Source: Thiovibrio frasassiensis (GTDB taxonomy: Bacteria; Desulfobacterota; Desulfobulbia; Desulfobulbales; Desulfurivibrionaceae). Taken from it: a stretch of DNA of 64,000 bases. The stretch is taken from the NCBI RefSeq assembly GCF_029607905.1, contig NZ_JAPHEH010000001.1, positions 1,703,530 to 1,767,529 of the forward strand, given 5' to 3'. Shown here in pieces: positions 1 to 7,871 of the stretch. The first letter of the stretch is position 1; the number at the start of each line of letters is the position of its first letter. Below the pieces are notes generated by a model. That model did not search any database, had not been told where the DNA came from, and saw nothing but the letters and a program-made list of their open reading frames with translations. Position numbers and translations under genes: made by a program.

Positions 1-536
1 GGCTGGTCAAGATCGGCACCACCCAGGCCCAGCGCAAATTGTTTTTCAGCTTGAATAAAGAAAAAAAACTGCTAGAATCGCAGGGCTTTGCGCCCGAGGT
101 CAAATTGCTGGCAGAGCGCCTCAATGTCAAGGAAAGCGAAGTCATTGAGATGAGTCAGCGCATGGACAACTGGGATGTCTCCCTGGAAAGTCCGGTGCGG
201 GAAGGCTCCGATGAGGAGCAGAAGAATTTTCTCCCCATGGTCGGGCCCACCGTGGAAGAACGGGTGGCGGAAAAGGAAGTGCAGGAATGGATGGGCACGG
301 TTCTTGAGAAACTGCGGGAGACCTTAAACGACAAGGAAAAGGCCATTCTGGCCAGCCGGCTGTTGAGTGACGAGCCTCTTACCCTGCAGGACATTGCCGA
401 CCAGTTTGGTATCTCTCGGGAACGGGTGCGGCAGATCGAGGTCAATCTCCTGAAGAAGATGCGGGAATATTTTGAAAAAGAAGTCCCTGATATTAAAGAT
501 TTTCTTGCCGAATTTCTCAACCCCTGGCGCTCCTGA
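1..536 (+). CDS. rpoH: RNA polymerase sigma-32 factor, 3' part (5' end outside window)
   Basis: This is the C-terminal part of a heat-shock sigma factor that directs RNA polymerase to chaperone and protease promoters. The frame is open from base 3, and the first visible residues (LVKIGTTQAQRKLFF) match the region-2.4 segment typical of RpoH. A region-4 helix-turn-helix follows near the C-terminus (ADQFGISRERVRQIEVNLLKKMREYF), which would contact the -35 element. About 177 residues are visible, so roughly the N-terminal third is missing. A TTG at 39 could be mistaken for a start, but the reading frame and the homology continue upstream of it. An hsp20 gene lies at 52590 in the same window, a plausible target, though I see no clear sigma-32 promoter in front of it. 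Confidence 0.93.
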   Translation, partial: LVKIGTTQAQRKLFFSLNKEKKLLESQGFAPEVKLLAERLNVKESEVIEMSQRMDNWDVSLESPVREGSDEEQKNFLPMVGPTVEERVAEKEVQEWMGTVLEKLRETLNDKEKAILASRLLSDEPLTLQDIADQFGISRERVRQIEVNLLKKMREYFEKEVPDIKDFLAEFLNPWRS

Positions 537-590
537 TCGCTGGATAATATTCTTCCCCGCCTTCCTGTGCGAGGCCCTGGAAAAAAACAT

Positions 591-1784
591 ATGCGAGTTC
601 CCCTCCTAGATTTGCATGGCCAGATGGCTCCCCTGCGTGACGAGATCCTTGCCGCAGTGATCGAGGTCATTGATTCGACCCAGTACATCCTCGGCCCCAA
701 GGTCGAACAGTTTGAGAAAAATATCGCCGCTTACTGCGGTGCCGGGTATGGGATCGGGGTTGCCAGCGGCACCGATGCCCTGCTTGCCGCCCTTATGGCT
801 CTGGGTATCGGGCCCGGTGATGCGGTCTTGACCACCCCCTATTCCTTTTTTGCCACCATGGGCTGTATCCTCCGCCTGGGCGCTCGACCGGTTTTCGCTG
901 ATATCGATCCGGTGACCTACAATATCGACCCGGCGCGGATGGCCGAGGTTCTGGCTCAGGATGCCCTGGGTGACAAGCGGATCAAGGCGATTATCCCGGT
1001 GCATCTCTATGGCCAATGCGCGGACATGGATCGGATTCTTGCTCTGGCCAAGCAGTACGGTCTGCCGGTGGTGGAGGATGCCGCCCAGGCCATTGGCGCC
1101 GTGTATCCCATGAAAATGGGCGGCCATACCGCCTGGCACCGGGCCGGTTCCATGGGCGAGGCCGGTTGCTTTTCCTTTTTCCCCAGTAAGAATCTCGGCG
1201 GCATCGGTGACGGCGGCTTGATTACCTGCAACGATCCGGAACTTGCCGAGCGGCTCAGGATCATCCGGGTGCATGGCGGAGCGCCCAAGTACCATCACGG
1301 GGTGGTGGGGGGGAATTTTCGGATCGATCCCATCCAGACCGTGGTTCTTGATATAAAACTCTCCCGTCTGCCCGAGTGGCATAAAGCCCGCCGTCGCAAT
1401 GCCGCCGCCTACCGTCGGCTTTTTGCCCAGACCGACTTGCTTGCAAACGGTGCGGTTTCTTTGCCCGAAGCGGTGTATCAGGCAGAGGGGTTGACGGTAG
1501 GGGAAGAGTGCGATTACCATATCTATAATCAATTCGTCATCAGGGTCAAGGACCGTGACGGGTTGCTCCGCCATCTGCAGAGTCACGACGTCGGGGCGGA
1601 GATCTATTATCCCATTCCCCTCCACCGGCAGGGATGTCTTGCTGGTCTGGGCTACGAAGAGATCTCCTTCCCCGAAGCGGAGCGGGCTGCGCTCGAGACC
1701 TTGGCCTTGCCGATTTTTCCTGAACTCACGTACGAGATGCAATGTTTTGTTGTGGAAAAGATTGCCGAATTTTATACCCGGTAG
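591..1784 (+). CDS. DegT/DnrJ/EryC1/StrS family PLP-dependent sugar aminotransferase
   Basis: A 397-residue fold-type I aminotransferase of the family that aminates keto-sugar nucleotides for surface polysaccharides or lipopolysaccharide. The pyridoxal-phosphate lysine is in FFPSKNLGGIGDGG (Lys200). The upstream SGTDALLAAL, VHLYGQ and VEDAAQAIGA blocks are family hallmarks. I chose the ATG at 591 (MRVPLLDL), which matches the usual family N-terminus; a GTG at 567 would add eight residues of unlikely sequence. The Shine-Dalgarno signal is weak. It follows rpoH by 54 bases and precedes the large TPR/barrel gene by 70 bases, so a role in cell-surface carbohydrate is plausible. The substrate cannot be told from sequence. 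Confidence 0.9.
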   Translation: MRVPLLDLHGQMAPLRDEILAAVIEVIDSTQYILGPKVEQFEKNIAAYCGAGYGIGVASGTDALLAALMALGIGPGDAVLTTPYSFFATMGCILRLGARPVFADIDPVTYNIDPARMAEVLAQDALGDKRIKAIIPVHLYGQCADMDRILALAKQYGLPVVEDAAQAIGAVYPMKMGGHTAWHRAGSMGEAGCFSFFPSKNLGGIGDGGLITCNDPELAERLRIIRVHGGAPKYHHGVVGGNFRIDPIQTVVLDIKLSRLPEWHKARRRNAAAYRRLFAQTDLLANGAVSLPEAVYQAEGLTVGEECDYHIYNQFVIRVKDRDGLLRHLQSHDVGAEIYYPIPLHRQGCLAGLGYEEISFPEAERAALETLALPIFPELTYEMQCFVVEKIAEFYTR

Positions 1785-1854
1785 ATCAGGTTTTCATTTT
1801 TCCCGCTTTTTAAGCCGGTCCTTTTCATAATTGCCAAAAGGACACCTCCTGCTG

Positions 1855-4800
1855 ATGCGTATCAGATTGCCTATCTACCCGCCCTCCTTCCTGCCTTTCC
1901 TGGTTGCCTGCCGCGCGCGCGCCTTCGCCATCGTGGGGGTGTCTTTTCTGTGCCTCTTCGGGCAAATCCTCCTGCCTGCCTCGGGCTCTGCGGCAGAGCT
2001 TGCTGCCCCACAAGGAAAGGAGATTGTTCCTGCCCGGACCATTCAGCTCAAGGAAGATAAGGATGTCGCCTGGAAGTCTTTGTGGGATCAGGGCCGTGAG
2101 TTGGCACGCAACGGCAGGCTTGCGGAGGCAGTGCCTGTGTATGAGGCATTACTTGGCATGCGGGAGGGGCTTGAGGCTGCCCGCTGGGAGTTGGTCACCA
2201 TTCTCCTGCAGTTGAAGCGGGAAGAGGGTGCCCTTTCCCATCTTGAGTCATTGATTGAGGTTGCCCCCGGCAACCTTCAGTATCTGCTCGCCCTGGCAGA
2301 GGCGAGCAAGGGGCAGGGGAATGCCGCCCGGGCTGGGGAGCTATACAAAAAGGTGCTCCAGCGGGAGCCGGCCAATCTTCGGGCCTTGCGTGGTGCGGCT
2401 TCTGCCCTGCTGGTCCAGCAGAAAAAGAGCGAGGCGGCTACGATGTTGGAAGCCCTCCTCCGGCGGGAGCCGGCACGGGTGGGTTTGCGGGAAGAGTTGG
2501 CCAACCTGTATTACGATATGGGTGCCTATGATAAGGCCAGGAAGCATTTCACCGTTCTGGCTGGGAACAATCAGTCCGACCCGGGGATCTTGCTCAAGAC
2601 GGCGCAATCGTATGATAAGTCCGGGCTTGAGAACCAGGCGGTTGAGTATTGGCAGCGTCTGGCGCGGATCTCCCAGACCCCGGAGGCAAAAGAGAGGTTG
2701 ACCGCCTATTATCTCAAGGGGGGCAAGGGCGAAGATGCCTTGGCCTATCTGCTGCCTCTTCTTGAGAAGGAGCCTGCTTCGCCGAGGCTTCTCAAGCGTC
2801 TTGGTCAAATATATGCCGCCCTTTCCCGCCTTCCCGAGGCGCTGGCCTATTTTGAGCGGTATATTTCCCTGAAGCCCGAGGACAAAGAGGTGCTGCGGCA
2901 GGTGATCGACATCCACGCCGGTTTGGGGAATAAACCAGAAAAAATGGTCCTGGGGCGCGGTCTCAGTCTTGAGCCTGCGCCAGACCTTGAGAATCTGGAG
3001 CGTGGGGCAGGGCTGTATGAGACCGCCGGAGAGTTTCGGGAGGCTGTTGCCCTGTATGACCAGATTCTGGCGGTTACCCCCGATGACCCGAAGATCCTGG
3101 CCAAGCGGGCCAAAGCACTCATGGCGAGCGGCAATGAGGACGAGGCCAACTCCATGTGGACTCATCTGGCCCGGCGGGAGAAACTCCTGGAAGTGCTGGA
3201 GGTTCTGTTCAAAATGGAGCCGGCAAACACAACGGTCCTCAAGAAACTGGCCAGCATGTACCTTGACCGGGGAGAACTGTCAAAAAGTCTGGAGATGTTT
3301 TCCCGTCTTGACGCACTCGGTGTTAGGACGCCGGAGGTTTTGGCCGGGCAGGCGTTGGTCTGTGAACGGCTCGGCCGTTTAGCCCAAGCGCTGGTCCTGT
3401 ATGAGCAGCTGCTGGCTGGGGCCGATGCAACAGGGATGTTCCGGTTGCGCTGCGTCCAGCTGGCTGGGGAGCTTGGTCTGCTGAGAAAAACCCAGAGCCA
3501 CCTTGTGCGGCTGCAGGAAAAATTTCCGGAGCTGTATGCCTCTCCGCAGACGCAGCTGCTCGTTGCTCAAGCTCTGGTACAGACAGCTTCCTATGCAGCG
3601 GCCAGAGAATATTATTCCGCAATTCTTGGCAAGTATCAGGGGGACGGGGAGCTGGTCAGGGCTGCTCTGCTCGGCCTGGCAGAGGCTTATCGGCAAAGCG
3701 GCTTGCTCTATGAGGCTGAGCAGGCCTTACGGCAGGCCTATCTCCGCTTTCCTCAGGATGAGGTGATTCTTGGCCGCTTGTTCGCCTTGGCCCTCCAGGA
3801 AAAGCGGTTTGCTGCCGCCTGGGCCTGGCTTGGGCAGTTGGATGCTGCCGGCAAGCGGCAGGAGGCGAAAGAATCGATTGATAACCGACTGTTGCGGGCA
3901 CGGCTGGTGGCGGCTGAGGGCGAAACCGGGAGCGCGCTCAAACTTCTCGGCCAACTGACCAGCGAGTTGCCGAGCAAGGCTGGAAGCGGCGGGTTGTCGT
4001 CCTTGGTGCTGCTGCGCCGCGATATTGATCTGCTGCGTGTCCGGCTGCTGTTTGCCGAAGGCCGGTATGCTGAGGCCGAGCAGCTGGCCGTGACCTTGTC
4101 GGGTCAGCGCGGCAAGCCGGAGGCTGATCTGCTTTTGCTGCGTGTTTATCGTGCCCAGGGAAAGAGTCGGGAGGAGCAGGTGCTTTTTCAGCGAATGCAG
4201 GGGGAGTTTGCCCAGGATCAAGGGCTTGTCCTTGATCTGCTGAAGGGCTTGCAAGAGGAAGGTCTGGTTGCGGAGCTCTGCGCGAGGGGGGAGTTGGCCA
4301 GTCGGGAGTATCCCGATTCTGTTGCCATCCGTTCTCTGGTGGCTTCAGGCCGGGAGGTCAATGGCGAGATCGGTGTGGCCATTGCGCTGTGGCGGGGGAT
4401 TGTCCTGGATTTCCCGGAACAGGAGTTTGCTGCCGTGCGTCTTGCGCAACTGCTCTTCAGCCATGGCCGTTTTGTCGAGGCCAGGGCGGAGGCAGATCGT
4501 TTCCCCGAGCGAGGGCTGCGCCCGGACGTGCTCCTGCTCAAGGCGCGGATTTTCTGGGCCGAGCATGATTGGGAAAAGGCGGTGGCTGTGTACGACACCT
4601 TTCTTCAGCCCTCGGTGGCGGAGAGGGTCATTGCCCGAGGGCGGGAGCTGGGCGTGGTTTTGCCGCAAGGCGAAAAGCCCGGTTTGTGGACGCAGTTGAC
4701 CGTGCCCGAGATTGACAGGCAGACCGTGATTGATGCGCTGATGGAACCGAGCGCTCTGCTCGATTCCGGCTCTGGGGCAACAGCGCTCAACCAGGTGGCG

Positions 4801-5994
4801 GTTCCGTTTTATGCCCAATACCGTTGGCAGAAACAGTTTGCTCTGGAGAAAACTGCCCGGCAGGCAGTGATGCACCGTGAGTATCTGGCGGCGGCAAATT
4901 ATTTCCGGAGCTTGCTGCGGGAATATCCTGCGGTCGCCTCCTTGCAGTTTGATCTGGCTGGGATTTATAGCCGGTTCGGTCAGCTGGGGCATGAGGCGGC
5001 GCTCTATGAGGAGATAAACTCCACCGGCGGCGATTTTCCCGGGCTGGCTGAGGCCAGAGAGAGAAACGAGTTGAAGCGGCGGCCCCGTGTCGCTCTTGGG
5101 TATGGGTATCTTCGCGAAGAGGGCAGGGAGGGGTATAAGGCGATCAAGAAAAGCTGGGAAGAGATCAGCCTGCAATACTCGCCCCATCTCCAACATGACC
5201 TTGTCGTGAATCTTGCCCGGCTCGATTACCAGGATCCCGGCTCCAATGGCAAGATCCGGGGGAACCGTGCCCTGGTCACCTATGCGGCCAATATCAATGA
5301 GCAGCTGCTGTTACGTGGCGGGGGAGGGGCGGAGGTCTTGGAAAACGGCCAGCCAGACACCGCTCTCGTTCAGCTTGCGGCGGAGGGACGCTTTGGGGAT
5401 CGCTTGACCGGGATTCTTTCCTATGGCCGGGATGTGAAGCATGACACCCTGGCCAGCCTCGAACGAAAGATTGTCCAGCAGGATTATAAGGCGGATTTTG
5501 TCTTGGATATGGTCCGCAGTGTTCAGGCGGGTGGGGGATATCTCTATTCCATGTATTCCGATGATAATACCATGAAGGGGTATGACTTATGGGCCGCCTA
5601 CCTGCTGTTTTTTGATCCAGCCTTTTTGAAATTCAGCTATACCTACGACTTTAAGGACACCATCGAGGGAAGGGGAGATGGAGTCCTGTTGGCGGATGGG
5701 TTTGCAGCCTCCGACCATCCGTACTGGACTCCGATGAATTACTGGCAGAACCGCTTCAGCGTTTATTTTAAACACCAGCTTTCCGATGACCAGTTTCGCC
5801 GTGGGGTTCCACGATACTACGACCTTGAGTATGTCGTGGTCTACGATGAGATGGGGTATGCCATGCAAACCTGGAAGGGCGGTTTTTTTGTGGAGTGTGC
5901 CCCGCAGATCATTTTGTCCGCAACGACAGAACTCACCTCGGGCCCAGAATACCGGGCCAAGGAATTTTTTCTTTCGGCGGTTTACCGCTGGTAG
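1855..5994 (+). CDS. Large periplasmic TPR protein with C-terminal outer-membrane beta-barrel (PelB/PgaA/BcsC-like architecture)
   Basis: A 1379-residue protein. Residues 1 to about 45 form a signal peptide with a hydrophobic core ending near SGSAAE. Most of the chain, to about residue 1060, is TPR or TPR-like helical repeats, with recurrent motifs such as 'A..Y...L...P'. From about residue 1075 to the end the sequence changes to alternating aromatic strands (VALGYGYL, VNLARLDY, LTGILSYGRD, FLKFSYTYDF) and ends in FFLSAVYRW, a terminal aromatic as expected of an outer-membrane barrel. Exopolysaccharide export proteins PelB, PgaA and BcsC share this periplasmic-TPR plus barrel layout, and I infer a similar export or assembly role. 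No pel, pga or bcs partner genes lie beside it. The ATG at 1855 is preceded by AAAAGGA; an upstream TTG at 1831 is less likely. A terminator follows at 6130. Confidence 0.75.
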   Translation: MRIRLPIYPPSFLPFLVACRARAFAIVGVSFLCLFGQILLPASGSAAELAAPQGKEIVPARTIQLKEDKDVAWKSLWDQGRELARNGRLAEAVPVYEALLGMREGLEAARWELVTILLQLKREEGALSHLESLIEVAPGNLQYLLALAEASKGQGNAARAGELYKKVLQREPANLRALRGAASALLVQQKKSEAATMLEALLRREPARVGLREELANLYYDMGAYDKARKHFTVLAGNNQSDPGILLKTAQSYDKSGLENQAVEYWQRLARISQTPEAKERLTAYYLKGGKGEDALAYLLPLLEKEPASPRLLKRLGQIYAALSRLPEALAYFERYISLKPEDKEVLRQVIDIHAGLGNKPEKMVLGRGLSLEPAPDLENLERGAGLYETAGEFREAVALYDQILAVTPDDPKILAKRAKALMASGNEDEANSMWTHLARREKLLEVLEVLFKMEPANTTVLKKLASMYLDRGELSKSLEMFSRLDALGVRTPEVLAGQALVCERLGRLAQALVLYEQLLAGADATGMFRLRCVQLAGELGLLRKTQSHLVRLQEKFPELYASPQTQLLVAQALVQTASYAAAREYYSAILGKYQGDGELVRAALLGLAEAYRQSGLLYEAEQALRQAYLRFPQDEVILGRLFALALQEKRFAAAWAWLGQLDAAGKRQEAKESIDNRLLRARLVAAEGETGSALKLLGQLTSELPSKAGSGGLSSLVLLRRDIDLLRVRLLFAEGRYAEAEQLAVTLSGQRGKPEADLLLLRVYRAQGKSREEQVLFQRMQGEFAQDQGLVLDLLKGLQEEGLVAELCARGELASREYPDSVAIRSLVASGREVNGEIGVAIALWRGIVLDFPEQEFAAVRLAQLLFSHGRFVEARAEADRFPERGLRPDVLLLKARIFWAEHDWEKAVAVYDTFLQPSVAERVIARGRELGVVLPQGEKPGLWTQLTVPEIDRQTVIDALMEPSALLDSGSGATALNQVAVPFYAQYRWQKQFALEKTARQAVMHREYLAAANYFRSLLREYPAVASLQFDLAGIYSRFGQLGHEAALYEEINSTGGDFPGLAEARERNELKRRPRVALGYGYLREEGREGYKAIKKSWEEISLQYSPHLQHDLVVNLARLDYQDPGSNGKIRGNRALVTYAANINEQLLLRGGGGAEVLENGQPDTALVQLAAEGRFGDRLTGILSYGRDVKHDTLASLERKIVQQDYKADFVLDMVRSVQAGGGYLYSMYSDDNTMKGYDLWAAYLLFFDPAFLKFSYTYDFKDTIEGRGDGVLLADGFAASDHPYWTPMNYWQNRFSVYFKHQLSDDQFRRGVPRYYDLEYVVVYDEMGYAMQTWKGGFFVECAPQIILSATTELTSGPEYRAKEFFLSAVYRW

Positions 5995-6129
5995 GGAGTG
6001 CTTATCCTGGACCGCTTTCCCTTGCAATCTTTTGGCCTCTGTGCTAATTGAATAGGCTGTTGTAGGCCGATCCTGGCGCCCGGGATTCTTTGGGGCGTGC
6101 CGGGCAGATGATGGGTTGAAAAGATTCTT

Positions 6130-6190
6130 GCCGTTTTAGCCGGGACAATCGCTGCTGTGATTATCTCCCGGGAAAACGGCCATTTTTTTT
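6130..6190 (+). terminator. Rho-independent terminator after the TPR/barrel gene
   Basis: GCCGTTTT pairs with AAAACGGC, and inside it CCGGGA pairs with TCCCGG, around a loop of about 20 bases. The stem is followed by CA and a run of eight T. It lies about 135 bases past the TPR/barrel stop codon, on the same strand. Confidence 0.8.
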
Positions 6191-6206
6191 AGAAGCCGTT
6201 ACGAAA
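6189..6206 (+). repeat. Dispersed repeat copy (TTAGAAGCCGTTACGAAA)
   Basis: This 18-base stretch matches the repeat found twice after purC (TTAGGAGCCGTTACGAAA) at 17 of 18 positions. Here it sits immediately after the T-run of a terminator, upstream of greA. Confidence 0.6.
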
Positions 6207-6342
6207 CTCCCATCGCCGTTTTGCTGCAGCTGTTGATAGCAGCGATCGCTGCGGCTACGGCTGTTTGTGCCGTTCACATTATTTCAAATAGTATCCATTT
6301 TGAACAACGGCTTTAGGGCTATTGTCTCGCAAGGAGGGTGTT

Positions 6343-6828
6343 ATGGTTGAGCGTATTCCCATGTCTCAGGAGGGATATGCCAGATTGCGTCAGGAACTTG
6401 ATCGGCTGCAGAGGAAAGAACGTCCTGCGGTCATTGAGGCGATTGAGGTGGCGCGGGGGCACGGCGATTTGAAGGAAAATGCCGAATACCACGCGGCCAA
6501 GGAGCGCCAGGGGCACATCGAAGGGCGGATCATGGAGCTCAAGGACAAGCTGGGCCGGGCCGAGGTTATCGACTGCTCAAGCGTGGATTGTTCCCGGGTG
6601 GTTTTTGGCACGGTTGTCTCTCTTGTCGACCTGGACACGGACGACGAGATCCGTTATCAGCTGCTGGGGCCATTGGAGGCGGACGTGAGTACGGGCAGTA
6701 TTTCGGTCCTCTCCCCGATTGGCCGGGCAATGATCGGTAAAAGCGTGGGTGATGAGATTACCGTGAAAACGCCGGGCGGCGTACGCCAGCTCGAAGTCAT
6801 GGATATCAAACCGCCGGATCGGGCTTGA
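6343..6828 (+). CDS. greA: Transcription elongation factor GreA
   Basis: A 161-residue Gre factor that stimulates transcript cleavage by backtracked RNA polymerase. The N-terminal coiled coil carries the GDLKENAEYHAAKERQ signature, whose acidic residues at the tip hold the catalytic magnesium. The C-terminal FKBP-like domain contains GRAMIGKSVGDE and a PGG..Q..V ending. Length fits GreA (about 158 residues). I chose the ATG at 6343 because AAGGAGGG precedes it at good spacing; an upstream in-frame start at 6322 would place that Shine-Dalgarno inside the coding region. The next gene (tetR) is convergent, so greA appears to be transcribed alone. Confidence 0.95.
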   Translation: MVERIPMSQEGYARLRQELDRLQRKERPAVIEAIEVARGHGDLKENAEYHAAKERQGHIEGRIMELKDKLGRAEVIDCSSVDCSRVVFGTVVSLVDLDTDDEIRYQLLGPLEADVSTGSISVLSPIGRAMIGKSVGDEITVKTPGGVRQLEVMDIKPPDRA

Positions 6829-6892
6829 TTTGCAAGGCGTTGCTCTTGGGGATTGTCAGAAAGTAAGGTGTCGCAGTGAATTTGTTTGAGGG

Positions 6893-6914
6893 CGAAAATC
6901 AGGACTGATTTTCG
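6893..6914. terminator. Perfect 10-bp inverted repeat at the greA/tetR convergent junction
   Basis: CGAAAATCAG, GA, then CTGATTTTCG form a perfect palindrome around a two-base centre. It spans the end of the tetR coding sequence, including its stop codon at 6899-6901, and lies 65 bases past greA. It could act as a bidirectional terminator, although no long T-run follows; a protein-binding site is the alternative. Confidence 0.4.
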
Positions 6915-7492
6915 GTCATGATCCCGGAAATAAAGATATCGCTGATCTGTTTGGCTGCTTCGACAATGGTATAGTTGTGGTCCGGGGAAAGAACCCAGAG
7001 CCGGGATGTTTCATCCAGGGCCCCGAAAAATGCCCGCTTGAATACGCCGGGAAGAAGGGTTTTTCGGAACACCCCCTCTTGTTGTCCTTTGTGGATAATT
7101 GCGGAAATCACATCCACATATTCAATAAATTTCGTATTTCTGTACTCTTTCATGAATTTGTTGCTCTGCCGCAACTCCATCTGCAGCACTTCGGCCAGCT
7201 CTTTTTGCTCCTCCATGAGTTGCATGTGGTGGAGGGCAAAAATCTGGAGCATCTTCCTGGGGTCGGACTCTTTTTCTATGAGGAGTTTGACCTGCAGGAT
7301 GATCTTGCCGATCTCTTCCTCGAACAGCGAAATGAGAATGTCGTATTTGTTGTTGAAATAGAGATAGATCGTCCCGTCCGCAACCTGGGCTTCCTTGGCA
7401 ATATCGGAAATGCGGGCGCTGAAGAACCCTTTCCTGGCAAAAACGGTGATGGCCGCTTCGATAATCTTTGAATGTTTGTCGGATGTTCTCAT
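6899..7492 (-). CDS. TetR/AcrR family transcriptional regulator
   Basis: A 197-residue repressor-type protein. The N-terminal helix-turn-helix (residues about 8-55: IIEAAITVFARKGFFSARISDIAKEA, then GTIYLYFNNK) is the TetR signature. The C-terminal helical domain is the ligand pocket and dimer interface. Its sequence, with FALHHMQLMEEQKELAEVLQMELRQS and IHKGQQEGVFR, resembles the FadR/RutR-like subgroup that often senses acyl-CoAs, but the ligand is not determinable here. A perfect palindrome resembling a TetR operator lies about 50 bases upstream (7539-7554), suggesting autoregulation. purD is divergent but more than 300 bases away. No transporter or fatty-acid gene is adjacent; an acyl-CoA synthetase fragment lies far off at the window end. 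Confidence 0.9.
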   Translation of the reverse strand: MRTSDKHSKIIEAAITVFARKGFFSARISDIAKEAQVADGTIYLYFNNKYDILISLFEEEIGKIILQVKLLIEKESDPRKMLQIFALHHMQLMEEQKELAEVLQMELRQSNKFMKEYRNTKFIEYVDVISAIIHKGQQEGVFRKTLLPGVFKRAFFGALDETSRLWVLSPDHNYTIVEAAKQISDIFISGIMTENQS

Positions 7493-7538
7493 GGCTTCAG
7501 GAGGATGAGCAGAGGTGGCGGGATGTTCCGATTATGTT

Positions 7539-7554
7539 ATGAATGCGCATTCAT
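7539..7554. promoter_or_regulatory. Candidate TetR-family operator
   Basis: ATGAATGCGCATTCAT is a perfect 16-base palindrome 46 bases upstream of the tetR start, followed directly by a further TCATT half-site. TGAATG/CATTCA half-sites are typical of TetR-type fatty-acid regulators. Autorepression of tetR is inferred from position. Confidence 0.6.
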
Positions 7555-7726
7555 TCATTTTTGGGGCTATCATAGAGGGGGGAAGGGCGGGTGTCAAGGC
7601 AAAAGTTTTTTTGCTGCCTGCGAAAAGGGAATTTGGGCAGAGGGATGAAGTTGTTGGGCAAGGGGAGATAATTGATTTTTAGGGAAGCGTTGCGAAATAG
7701 TCCGATTCCGATCTTTCCATCATATG

Positions 7727-7755
7727 GTGACATTATTTAGTGGCCACGGTTTAAT
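7727..7755 (+). promoter_or_regulatory. Probable sigma-70 promoter of purD
   Basis: GTGACA (5 of 6 to TTGACA), a 17-base spacer, then TTTAAT (5 of 6 to TATAAT), about 115 bases upstream of the purD ATG. Confidence 0.5.
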
Positions 7756-7871
7756 GCTTTCTTGCCGAATCGTTTTGGAGTAAAATAGCGCACTCCGTAT
7801 TGGGGCATTTGCCAATGACTCCAGGTGGATAGAGAACAGTGCGTTTGAGAAAGAACCCGAGGAGATTGTTG

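Larger units (their letters stand above)
5995..6342. other. Intergenic region before greA: terminator, repeat copy and palindrome
   Basis: No gene is visible in these 348 bases. They hold a strong rho-independent terminator (6130-6190), one copy of a dispersed 18-base repeat (6189-6206), and a perfect 14-base palindrome GCAGCGATCGCTGC at 6239-6252. The greA Shine-Dalgarno AAGGAGGG is at 6331-6338. A further AACGGCTTTAG near 6305-6315 is the approximate inverse of the repeat's first part. The greA promoter should lie between 6190 and 6330, but I cannot pick a convincing -35/-10 pair. Confidence 0.6.
7493..7871. other. Divergent intergenic region between tetR and purD
   Basis: 379 bases without a gene. 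It contains the candidate TetR operator (7539-7554), a sigma-70-type promoter for purD (7727-7755), an inverted repeat GGAGT-N10-ACTCC (7777-7796) and ATTGG-N8-CCAAT near 7799-7816 in the purD leader. No classical PurR box is visible. Confidence 0.6.

Noticed and set aside
606-1742. A 378-residue minus-strand frame opposite the aminotransferase
   Set aside because: It is a shadow of the PLP-dependent enzyme, whose catalytic Lys and blocks are clear on the plus strand.
6239-6252. GCAGCGATCGCTGC palindrome as an origin or HIP1-like site
   Set aside because: Only this exact copy was noticed. A single 14-base palindrome in a GC-rich intergenic region is not enough to call a functional site.
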